From SZUA-309 sp050185825 (GTDB lineage Bacteria; Pseudomonadota; Gammaproteobacteria; Pseudomonadales; Azotimanducaceae): 64,000 nucleotides of DNA. The stretch lies in contig JBFWZA010000001.1 of assembly GCA_050185825.1 (NCBI GenBank), positions 310,001-374,000 on the forward strand, written 5' to 3'. The notes under the pieces are model-generated. The model saw only the letters and a list, made by a program, of their open reading frames with translations. It did not search any database and was not told the origin of the DNA. Shown piece by piece: positions 27,061-34,246 of the stretch; the first letter of the stretch is position 1, and each line of letters opens with the position of its first letter. Made by a program: the position numbers and the translations under genes.

Positions 27061-27210
27061 TCAACGAGGTAGGCGTGAATGCTCCGGCTCCACGACGATG
27101 GGTACCGGGTCGTGCTTCTTCTGTATGTTTCGGTAAGCAAAAACAGCCATTAGAGCAACAACCTGCGTCAGGACAAACCAGACGCCAAACCAAGCGACGA
27201 TACTAAGCAT
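27061..27210 (-). CDS. Small single-span membrane protein (49 aa)
   Basis: ATG at 27210, stop at 27061-27063, preceded by GGGAGGAG 6 nt upstream, one of the strongest ribosome binding sites in the window. The product has one hydrophobic helix (residues 3-25, including VAWFGVWFVLTQVVALMAVF) followed by a basic turn (YRNIQKKHD) and a soluble tail. Family not recognised. It lies 245 bp upstream of the MgtC-like gene on the same strand; small membrane peptides accompany mgtC in some enterobacteria, but no relation is demonstrated. Confidence 0.55.
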   Translation of the reverse strand: MLSIVAWFGVWFVLTQVVALMAVFAYRNIQKKHDPVPIVVEPEHSRLPR

Positions 27211-27263
27211 TACAAACTCCTCCCGATCTCAGAACCCGCGTTCAGGCTTCCTGGCCTCGGCGT

Positions 27264-27386
27264 TCATAGCGGAACATTGTTCAGCAGCAATGGTTGCATG
27301 GGGTTCTGTTGAATAGGATGCACCAGCGTAGCGCGTTGTTGACGCCTCCGCCGGAACTTTCTGGCAAGTGTTTCTCGATTCCCCAT
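27264..27386 (-). CDS. Possible small basic peptide (40 aa)
   Basis: ATG 27386 with GAGG 9 nt upstream, ending at 27264. Very basic N-terminal half (ARKFRRRRQQRATL). A 39-codon frame starting at 27400 (MRIIKWGIEKHLPESS) overlaps it in another phase, so at most one is real. No family was recognised. Confidence 0.25.
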   Translation of the reverse strand: MGNRETLARKFRRRRQQRATLVHPIQQNPMQPLLLNNVPL

Positions 27387-27684
27387 TTGATAATCCTCAT
27401 AAGTCCCAAATCGGTTGAGATTGTCTGCCAGCTACGGCTGAAACTGAATTAGGAGTACCCGTTATAATTTGTGGATGGCCCTTAGGTTCGTGCCGCTGGC
27501 TAGGGGGCGCGTCGCACGGGCCCTTTAGACTTCGTTGCGCTTCTCGGCAATGGAAGCGACCATTCCCCACGAAGCGCGTCTCGCCAAAGCACTCCTATCG
27601 TCGAGCACCGCTGGGCCGGACCTGGCGATGACCTGGCTGCCGTTGATTGTCTCGTCCATCACGCGACGATCTTCGAGCTCAACA
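27387..27684. other. Accessory-segment DNA without a convincing gene
   Basis: About 300 bp between the small ORFs and direct-repeat copy 2. A minus-strand frame running into the aceE fragment (VMDETINGSQVIARSGPAVL and onward) stays open to 27525 but is not related to aceE beyond residue 30 and has no start of its own. No inverted terminal repeats or transposase fragment are seen. Confidence 0.4.
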
Positions 27685-27770
27685 TAGCTGGCGCGGTCGA
27701 CGCCTTCGAATTCAAGCACACCCTCCAATTCCGCGACCTCGGAATCGCCTATTGGACCGGCTGCTTGCAC
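27685..27770 (-). pseudogene. Partial duplicate of the aceE 5' end
   Basis: Encodes GDSEVAE followed by LEGVLEFEGVDRASY, matching AceE residues about 11-36 with a small internal deletion. It then leaves aceE homology. It has no start codon and no downstream enzyme, so it is a non-functional fragment. Confidence 0.8.
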
Positions 27771-27850
27771 TTATAATCTGACTATTCGATAAAAAACCGG
27801 ATCAATGGCGCATGAGATAGCGAGCGCGAGGTCCGGTCAGACGAGACTGT

Positions 27851-28309
27851 TCAGAGGCGTGAAAACGAGTCGAGAGCGCGCGATCGGAGCCGGCGGTCTC
27901 GTAACTCGGAATCGAGCAAATCCTGGAACAGCGCCTTCACACCGGCTGTCTCTGCTCGATCGTGCAGGTGCGAAAGCAGACGATCGATGAATCCATCCGT
28001 CGCAGCAAGGATCTCGGTCAGTGAGACGGCGTCCGGCTGCGAAGCCAGCCCACGTAGAAAATCGGCAGGATTCTCCGGAAACGGTATCTGAAACCAACTT
28101 CTCAAGAGTGTCGGATCGGCATCGCTGCGGAAGTCCGCGAGCGCCTCGGATCGAAGTGTGTGCTGCCTCGCCACGTATCGGAACTCGAGCCCGCGGCGCT
28201 CTTCCGCGACCTCGCCCAGTTCGCTCATCCACCCGGCGAGACGACGGTGGAACTCAGCCAGCACGCTCAACACGTGGTCGACGTTCTCATAACCCTCCAG
28301 GCGCTCCAT
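27851..28309 (-). CDS. Ferritin-like-helix protein of unknown function (152 aa)
   Basis: All-helical protein with the pattern EGYENVDHVLSVLAEFHRR, then RSWFQIPFPENPADFLRGL and HDRAETAGVKALFQDLLDSE. It resembles a widespread family of about 150 aa predicted to form a ferritin-like four-helix bundle, with Glu/His along the helices. ATG 28309 has GAGGA 6 nt upstream, better than the ATG at 28315. It is divergent from nnrS, so it may share that control region. The intact copy of a gene that is degraded at 24.0-24.3 kb. Confidence 0.65.
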   Translation of the reverse strand: MERLEGYENVDHVLSVLAEFHRRLAGWMSELGEVAEERRGLEFRYVARQHTLRSEALADFRSDADPTLLRSWFQIPFPENPADFLRGLASQPDAVSLTEILAATDGFIDRLLSHLHDRAETAGVKALFQDLLDSELRDRRLRSRALDSFSRL

Positions 28310-28390
28310 GGGCATTCCTCTTTCCGATCGTTGATTTTATACGCCTCGGTGCAGCAGACCCGATCAATTTCGTCATGGCTCACATCACCA

Positions 28391-28428
28391 ATATCGATAT
28401 TTGCGTTTATCGATTCGATCGATCGATA
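28391..28428. promoter_or_regulatory. Inverted repeats between the ferritin-like gene and nnrS
   Basis: Two palindromes lie close together in the divergent intergenic region: ATATCGATAT at about 28391-28400 and TATCGAT (28408-28414), 7-bp spacer, ATCGATA (28422-28428). They do not match NsrR, FNR or NorR consensus sites that I can recall. They are candidate operators for nnrS and/or the ferritin-like gene. Confidence 0.35.
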
Positions 28429-28537
28429 GCTGAGGCAACAGCGGGCCTACGACGGCGGCCGGGTAGAGGCGTGAGTTCAGGCGGCCGCACGCAGCTCGCG
28501 GCGGACGACGGCTTTCTCTGCTACAGTCCGGCAGGCC

Positions 28538-29770
28538 ATGCAGAAAATACCCAGTTCTTACGAACCGCCCCAACCGCGGAGGCCATCTTTCTCGATGACG
28601 GCCTTTCTGAGCATCGGATTTCGTCCGTTTTACCTCGGCGCGGGCACCTTTGCGGTGCTGGCCATCCCGCTGTGGGTGGTCACCTATCTGTTCGGCACAC
28701 CACTCAGGCTGGGTGATTCCCCCTATCTGTGGCACATGCACGAGATGCTGTGGGGCTTCGCGCCCGCCGTCATCGGCGGTTTCCTGCTGACCGCAGTTCG
28801 AAACTGGACCGGTCGGACTACCCCAGCGGGCGGCGCCCTTGCCGGCCTCTTCGGTCTATGGCTCATCGGCCGGATTCTGCCGTTTTTCGACCTTCCGGTT
28901 TTCACTGTGCTCGTGGATCTGCTGTTTCTTCCGGTCCTCGCGCTCTGCGTTGCCGTACCGCTCTGGCGTTCCGGCAACCGCCGCAACGCCTTCGTGGTGG
29001 CGATACTTGTCGCGCTATGGCTCGCTGATGCAGCCTTTCACGCTTCCACGATGGGCTGGGCACCGGTGCAGTACCTGCGTGCCTCCACCGGTGTGGCGAT
29101 GGATCTGATCCTGGTGCTGATTTCGGTGATCGGGGGGCGCATCATTCCGGCGTTTTCGGCGAATGCGGTGACCGGACTCAGGCCCCGGACCTGGCCGGCG
29201 CTCGACGGTATCGCCATCGGCCTGCTGGTGCTCATTGCCGCTATCGACCTCTCCAGCCCCTGGGCTTCCGTGTCCGGCGGCCCCTACCGGGTGCTGCTCT
29301 GTCTGGCGGCTGTTGCGCATCTGATCCGGCTTGCCGCCTGGCAACCCTGGCGCACGTGGCGCAACGTTCTGCTGCTGGTGTTGCCGCTCGCCTATCTCTG
29401 GATTCCCGTCCATCTGCTGCTGCGTGCGGCGCAGGACGGTGTGCCGGGCTTCGTCCCACCGGCCGCCGCGCACGCTCTGTTCGTCGGCGCCATGGCGTCG
29501 ATGATGTTGGCCATGATGACGCGCAGTGCCCTCGGTCATACAGGCCGTCCGCTCACCGCAGGGGCACCTGAGATCGTCTGCTTCATCGCCATTCATCTCG
29601 CCGCGCTGCTGCGCGTATTCGGCCCGCTGATCTCGGTCGAGCACTACGGCGTCACCCTGATGGTGGCGGGCGGGCTGTGGACGCTGGCCTTCACCGCATT
29701 CGTGGTCGCCTACGCGCCCCGCCTGGTCGCACCTCGAGCGGAACTCCCCGGTAGTGCGCAGCGTGGCTAG
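28538..29770 (+). CDS. nnrS: NnrS-family membrane protein (410 aa)
   Basis: Polytopic inner-membrane protein of about 12 helices associated with nitric-oxide stress and denitrification. Family features include FLSIGFRPFYLGAGTF at the N-terminus, LWHMHEMLWGFAPAVIGGFL with the His cluster, GGRIIPAFSANA and MMTRSALGHTGRPL. These His residues are the presumed haem/copper sites. ATG 28538 and ATG 28595 are both possible starts, the latter having GGAGG further upstream. Its presence fits the nirS and NO-reductase-like genes 5-20 kb away. Confidence 0.88.
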   Translation: MQKIPSSYEPPQPRRPSFSMTAFLSIGFRPFYLGAGTFAVLAIPLWVVTYLFGTPLRLGDSPYLWHMHEMLWGFAPAVIGGFLLTAVRNWTGRTTPAGGALAGLFGLWLIGRILPFFDLPVFTVLVDLLFLPVLALCVAVPLWRSGNRRNAFVVAILVALWLADAAFHASTMGWAPVQYLRASTGVAMDLILVLISVIGGRIIPAFSANAVTGLRPRTWPALDGIAIGLLVLIAAIDLSSPWASVSGGPYRVLLCLAAVAHLIRLAAWQPWRTWRNVLLLVLPLAYLWIPVHLLLRAAQDGVPGFVPPAAAHALFVGAMASMMLAMMTRSALGHTGRPLTAGAPEIVCFIAIHLAALLRVFGPLISVEHYGVTLMVAGGLWTLAFTAFVVAYAPRLVAPRAELPGSAQRG

Positions 29771-29820
29771 CGCGCCGTATGAGTTCTCTGGCCAGGCCTG
29801 CGCGACCGAACCGTCGCACA

Positions 29821-30173
29821 TCATGACCCCGCCGGGTCGAAATGGCCCTTGCCATCCCGGGCCCCGAAATAGCCGGAGCCCAGCTCCCAGACCAGGTCAC
29901 CACCGTGCGAATCCGTCGGATGCTTCAGCCCGGCCGCGGCGACGATATCGGTCAGCGCCTCGAGTGTTCTGGCCGCACCACCTGATTCAGCGCCAGGGGC
30001 CCGAAGCCGCCCTGCCGATGGACCGCATACATCCCTTTCTACCGGAAGGTGTTCTGTTGAGCGCACCGGAGGAAACTCTCTACGCATTGTGGTGGGCGGC
30101 GGCGCGCACGGACACCTTCAAACCTGCTCCGGATCTCGCGATTCGCCGATGGGACGCCCGGGCACTGTTCTGA
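29821..30173. pseudogene. Scrambled remnant of an FMN-binding glutamate-synthase-like gene
   Basis: The plus strand from about 29980 reads PHHLIQRQGPEAALPMDRI, then HPFLPEGVLLSAPEETLYAL, like the C-terminus of FMN-binding glutamate-synthase-related proteins. The adjoining 29824-29965 reads on the minus strand as ARTLEALTDIVAAAGLKHPT and GGDLVWELGSGYFGARDGK, segments expected further upstream in the same protein. The opposite orientation suggests a local inversion. Neither piece has a full domain or credible start. Recognition is from memory of family motifs. Confidence 0.4.
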
Positions 30174-30175
30174 CC

Positions 30176-30583
30176 ATGGCTACCGAATGGGTCAGCCAGG
30201 TTCGCTCCACCGACATCGACGGTGATGGTATCGTCAACAACGCCCGCTACTTCGAGTTTTTCGAGCAGGCCCGGCTCGAGCACATCGCACGTCTCGGGCT
30301 TCTGCGCGCAGCGGACGGGCAACACGCCCGCCGTTTCACGATCGCGGAAACCACCTGCCGCTACAGAAGCCCTCTGCGGTTTGGTGATTGGATCGTCGTG
30401 AGCTGCCGGGTGAGTGGTGTGCGCGTGCGCAGCTTCGACTTCGTCTACGAGATCCGGCTGCGCGATTCGGGCGTGCTCGCCGCGGAAGGCTCATCGGCTC
30501 AGGTCTGGCTCGACACCGACGGTCGTCCAACCCCACTCCCGGAGGATCTCCGCCACCGCCTCGAAGCAGACACGAGGCAGTAA
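30176..30583 (+). CDS. Hotdog-fold acyl-CoA thioesterase, YbgC/4HBT type (135 aa)
   Basis: Single hotdog domain. The active-site stretch STDIDGDGIVNNARYFEFFE gives the Asp/Asn positions of 4-hydroxybenzoyl-CoA thioesterase relatives; RYRSPLRFGDWIVVSCRV follows. The frame is open from 30089, but ATG 30176 matches the family N-terminus. It has no strong ribosome binding site. Upstream of sdhB on the same strand; the substrate is unknown. Confidence 0.8.
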   Translation: MATEWVSQVRSTDIDGDGIVNNARYFEFFEQARLEHIARLGLLRAADGQHARRFTIAETTCRYRSPLRFGDWIVVSCRVSGVRVRSFDFVYEIRLRDSGVLAAEGSSAQVWLDTDGRPTPLPEDLRHRLEADTRQ

Positions 30584-30717
30584 CCCGCGGCAGTGTGGTG
30601 ATATCGATTCTGTCGATAGCTGCGGCCGGTCGTTTTCGTCGAACCTCGCTCTGGGGTGGTCTATCCTCCGTCGGATCGTGTCTCCCGCGGTGCCGAGAAA
30701 CTGACAGGACAACGACG

Positions 30718-31461
30718 ATGAAAGTGAGCATCTACCGCTACAACCCCGACACGGATGACGTGCCATACCTGCAGGACTACGACTTCGAGACACCCGAAGG
30801 TCGCCGGGATCTCATGGTCCTCGACATGCTCGAGCTGCTGAAGGAGCAGGACCCCAGCCTTGCCTTCAGGCGCAGCTGCCGCGAAGGCGTCTGCGGCTCC
30901 GACGGTATGAACATAAACGGCGTCAACGCCCTGGCCTGCATCACCCGTGTTTCAGACGTGCTGAACGGCGGTGAGCTCCGATCAGGCCAGCGCTTTCCAC
31001 GGTCCCGGTCGATCGTGATCCGCCCGCTTCCCGGCATGCCGGTGATACGTGATCTCGTCGTGGATATGGATCTGTTCATGGCGCAGTACAAGTCCATCAA
31101 ACCCTGGCTGATCAACGACAACCCGCCGCCGGCCAGAGAACGTCTGCAGACGCCTGAAGAGCGTGAGAGACTGGACGGGCTGTACGAGTGCATTCTTTGC
31201 GGGTGCTGTACGTCCGCCTGCCCTTCGTGGTGGTGGAACCCGGAAACGTACGTGGGTCCGGCAGGACTCCTCTGGAGTTACCGCTTCCTGGCGGATTCGA
31301 GAGACCAGGGGGCAGACGAGCGACTCTCCGAACTCGATGACCCTTACAGCGTCTTCCGCTGCCGGGCCGTGCTGAACTGTGTCGCCTTCTGCCCGAAGGG
31401 TCTGAATCCGCGGAATGCCATCTCCAGAATCGAGGGAATGCTTCTGGAAAAAGGAACCTGA
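30718..31461 (+). CDS. sdhB: Succinate dehydrogenase iron-sulfur subunit-like protein, orphan (247 aa)
   Basis: Carries the three-cluster Cys pattern of SdhB: [2Fe-2S] in SCREGVCGSDGMN and ALAC (Cys 54, 59, 74; Asp at the fourth position as in E. coli), then CILCGCCTSACP and CRAVLNCVAFCPKG for the [4Fe-4S] and [3Fe-4S] clusters. Quinone-site-like SWWWNPETYVGPAGLLWSYRF is present. No sdhA, sdhC or sdhD is in the window, so the enzyme partner must be elsewhere or this subunit serves another complex. ATG 30718 fits the family start. Confidence 0.88.
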   Translation: MKVSIYRYNPDTDDVPYLQDYDFETPEGRRDLMVLDMLELLKEQDPSLAFRRSCREGVCGSDGMNINGVNALACITRVSDVLNGGELRSGQRFPRSRSIVIRPLPGMPVIRDLVVDMDLFMAQYKSIKPWLINDNPPPARERLQTPEERERLDGLYECILCGCCTSACPSWWWNPETYVGPAGLLWSYRFLADSRDQGADERLSELDDPYSVFRCRAVLNCVAFCPKGLNPRNAISRIEGMLLEKGT

Positions 31462-31801
31462 AGGCGGCTTTGACGAGCTGCCGTTTAGCAAGTCACCTGG
31501 CATGCTGCTGAAGAAGTCTCGCTTGCTCAGCGTGCTCTGTGACGAGGCGTGCTCCGAGGGGCAAGGTCCGCAGAACATCAAACCGCTCGTTCGGCAACTC
31601 GAGCAGGAGAACCACCAGGCCGAGACCCCCGAGCAGTGCATGAGTTCGGGGAGGCACCCAGGACAATTGAATGGCACGAACTTCATCGAAGATGAGGCGT
31701 GCTCCGATAGATGCGGGAATCCCGAAAGCCAGCAGCGGTGGTTGTGTGTTTCCTCCGCCATCGTCATAGTGCGTTGCCCGACCACACCAACTCTATCCTT
31801 C
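31462..31801. other. Gap between sdhB and gdhA with a start-less open frame
   Basis: About 340 bp without a supported gene. It contains two copies of GAGGCGTGCTCCGA (31544-31557 and 31694-31707). On the minus strand, about 31780-31493 is open for roughly 95 codons and looks protein-like (LLAFGIPASIGARLIFDEV, then THALLGGLGLVVLLLELP), but it has no start codon, so it may be a gene remnant. No terminator is evident. Confidence 0.4.
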
Positions 31802-33154
31802 ATGTCCTACGTTCACGACACGCTGGTCTCGCTCAGACGCAGCAGCCCTGCACAAAGCGAGTTTTATCAGGCAGCCGAAGACATCCTGGATTCGCTCGAG
31901 CCGCTCATCGAGGCCAACCCGCGCTACCTCGATCAGGGGATCATCCAGCGCATCGTGGAGCCCGAACAGCAGCACTTCTTCCGGATCACCTGGCTGGATG
32001 ACCACGGTCGGGTTCAGGTCAACAAAGGCTATCGCGTTCAGTTCAGCTCGACACTCGGGCCTTACAAAGGCGGTCTGAGGTTCCATCCCAGCGTGACCGC
32101 GGGCATCGTGAAGTTTCTGGGCTTCGAGCAGGTATTCAAGAACGCACTCACCGGTCTGCCGATCGGCGGCGGCAAGGGCGGCGCAGACTTCGAACCGAAG
32201 GGCCGTTCCGAGAGAGAGATCATGCGTTTCTGTCAGGCCTTCATGACTCAGCTCCATCGGCACATCGGTCCCGCATTGGATGTACCGGCCGGCGACATCG
32301 GCGTCGGTACGAGGGAGATCGGCTACCTTTACGGTCAGTATCGATTGCTTACCGGCCGATTCGACGGAGCCCTCACCGGAAAAGGTCTGGACTGGGGTGG
32401 ATCACTCGGTCGGCGGGAAGCCACCGGTCACGGTTGCGTCTACTTTGCCGAAGAAATGCTCAACAGCCGGAGCGACCGGCTGGCCGGCATGACCTGTCTG
32501 GTTTCCGGAGCGGGAAACGTCGCGTTTCACACCATCGAGAAGCTCAAGGCACTCGGTGCCAGACCGGTCGCCTGCTCCGATTCGACCGGGACGCTTCATG
32601 ATCCCGACGGACTGGATGTCGACGCGTTGTACCGGTTGAAGATCCGGCAGCGCAATCCGCTGGATCACTATCTGGAGAATCACCCACTGGCGGAATTCAT
32701 TCCCGTCGCCGACTATCCCGACGATGGCCATGCCATCTGGAGAGTCCCTGCCGATGCCGCATTTCCCTGCGCCACACAGAACGAGCTGTCGGACGCTGAT
32801 GCCCGCTTCCTGATCAGCAACGGCACGCGCTGCGTCAGCGAGGGTGCAAACATGCCCTGCACCCCGGGCGCCGTCCGCAGCTTTCTGGAAGCCGGGATCG
32901 CCTACGGCCCCGCCAAGGCTGCAAATGCCGGTGGCGTGGCCACGAGTCACCTCGAGATGCAGCAGAACGCAGCGCTCCGGCAGTGGCCAGCGAGCCTGGT
33001 CGAACGCCGCCTCAGGAAAATCATGGCAGGCATCCATGAACGGGTCAGCTCGACCGCCCGGGAGTTCGGGGCGCCCGGCAATCTGGTGCTCGGGGCGAAC
33101 ATCGCCGGTTTTCGGCGAGTCGCCGACGCCATGATCGATCAAGGAATCATCTGA
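31802..33154 (+). CDS. gdhA: NADP-type glutamate dehydrogenase GdhA (450 aa)
   Basis: Hexameric glutamate dehydrogenase that assimilates ammonium into glutamate. Lys-containing substrate site LGPYKGGLRFHPSV and the family motif LPIGGGKGGADFEPKGRS; the Rossmann NADP site is VSGAGNVAFHTIEKL. Length agrees with the 447-450 aa bacterial type. The ATG at 31802 has no good Shine-Dalgarno, and the frame continues open upstream to 31415, but upstream residues are not family-like. Confidence 0.93.
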   Translation: MSYVHDTLVSLRRSSPAQSEFYQAAEDILDSLEPLIEANPRYLDQGIIQRIVEPEQQHFFRITWLDDHGRVQVNKGYRVQFSSTLGPYKGGLRFHPSVTAGIVKFLGFEQVFKNALTGLPIGGGKGGADFEPKGRSEREIMRFCQAFMTQLHRHIGPALDVPAGDIGVGTREIGYLYGQYRLLTGRFDGALTGKGLDWGGSLGRREATGHGCVYFAEEMLNSRSDRLAGMTCLVSGAGNVAFHTIEKLKALGARPVACSDSTGTLHDPDGLDVDALYRLKIRQRNPLDHYLENHPLAEFIPVADYPDDGHAIWRVPADAAFPCATQNELSDADARFLISNGTRCVSEGANMPCTPGAVRSFLEAGIAYGPAKAANAGGVATSHLEMQQNAALRQWPASLVERRLRKIMAGIHERVSSTAREFGAPGNLVLGANIAGFRRVADAMIDQGII

Positions 33155-33382
33155 CTTCAGCCCGAAGGCCCCTGCTTTCGTGACGACCGAAGTCGCGAGT
33201 CGTCAGCTAACGACCGCAGCGGATAGCCAGGCACATCCCGCACCCTGCCGTTTCGTCGAACAGCGTGTAGTGTCAGCGGCCGTCATCACTTTCCACCCAG
33301 CCGTAGCGTTGCCCGTCTCCGAGCCGTGCAGCACGATCAGTAGCGGTCACGGCAACTGCACCCGCACGCATCCCTTCCGCAC

Positions 33383-34042
33383 TCACCCAGGACTCTTCAC
33401 GGTCCGCAGATAGGGCTTGAGGGTGGTGTATCCATCTGGATAGCGTGCTCTGGCTTCGTCATCGCTGACGCTGGGGGGAATGATCACGTCCTCTCCGGGC
33501 TGCCAGTTCACCGGAGTCGCGATGTTGTGCGCTGCACCGAGTTGCATGGCATCGAGAAGCCGCAGCACCTCGTCGAAATTCCGCCCTGCGGACATCGGAT
33601 AGGTCAGCATGGCTTTGATCCGCTTGTCCGGCCCGATGAAGAACACCGAACGCACGGTCGCATTGTCCGCAGCCGTCCTGCCCTCGGCATTCCCGGGCTC
33701 CTCCGCCGGCAGCATGTCGTACAGCTTGGAGACCGCGAGATCGGTATCGCCGATCAGGGGGTAGTTGGGGGCCGTGCCCTGAGTTTCCTCGATATCCGCC
33801 GACCAGGCGGCGTGGTTGCTGACCGCGTCCACAGACAGGCCGATGATCTTCGTGTCGCGCCGGTCGAAGTCCGGCTTCAGCCGGGCCATATAGCCGAGCT
33901 CGGTGGTGCAGACCGGTGTGAAATCCCGGGGATGAGAGAAGAGCACGCACCAGCTTTCGCCGATCCAGTCGTGGAAGCGGATTTTTCCCTCGGTCGTCTG
34001 AGCGGTGAAGTCCGGGGCAACGGATCCGATTCTGAGGCTCAT
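33383..34042 (-). CDS. 1-Cys peroxiredoxin, Prx6 type (219 aa)
   Basis: Reduces peroxides with one peroxidatic Cys in HPRDFTPVCTTELGYMARL (about residue 45). The C-terminal arm of Prx6 enzymes is present (NIATPVNWQPGEDVIIPP and DGYTTLKPYLR), and there is no resolving Cys in the usual position. AGGA precedes the ATG. Convergent with gdhA across 228 bp in which no gene is seen. Confidence 0.92.
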   Translation of the reverse strand: MSLRIGSVAPDFTAQTTEGKIRFHDWIGESWCVLFSHPRDFTPVCTTELGYMARLKPDFDRRDTKIIGLSVDAVSNHAAWSADIEETQGTAPNYPLIGDTDLAVSKLYDMLPAEEPGNAEGRTAADNATVRSVFFIGPDKRIKAMLTYPMSAGRNFDEVLRLLDAMQLGAAHNIATPVNWQPGEDVIIPPSVSDDEARARYPDGYTTLKPYLRTVKSPG

Positions 34043-34246
34043 GTCTGTCGTTTCCTGCAGTCAATCTGGGATGGGGAGTGTATTGGCCCCACGTTGGCGG
34101 CCAAAGAACCGATTTCTCATATCGTTATCTGCGAGCGGAATCGTCGACCGGATCCATCGGATACTCAGATGTTCACCGCATACCCTCTCGCACTCGAGCT
34201 GCCGGACGCCGTTTCGGACCCGGCGCGGCGGACAGCCTGAGCGGAG

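Larger units (their letters stand above)
27685..28373. repeat. Degraded direct repeat, copy 2 (aceE 5' fragment plus intact ferritin-like gene)
   Basis: Counterpart of 23808-24317. It starts with about 85 bp of aceE 5' coding sequence (minus-strand GDSEVAE, then EGVLEFEGVDRASY), missing 12-15 bp relative to aceE and without the aceE start region or the palindrome. It continues through the shared 40-bp block (27797-27838) into the intact ferritin-like gene and ends at gacccgatcaatttcgt (28357-28373). Confidence 0.8.

Noticed and set aside
26832..27140. Minus-strand frame of 102 codons beside the MgtC-like gene
   Set aside because: Mixed Ser/Arg/Cys composition, no ribosome binding site, overlaps the better supported 49-aa ORF.
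33180..33413. 77-codon plus-strand frame between gdhA and the peroxiredoxin gene
   Set aside because: Overlaps the peroxiredoxin 3' end, no ribosome binding site and non-protein-like composition.
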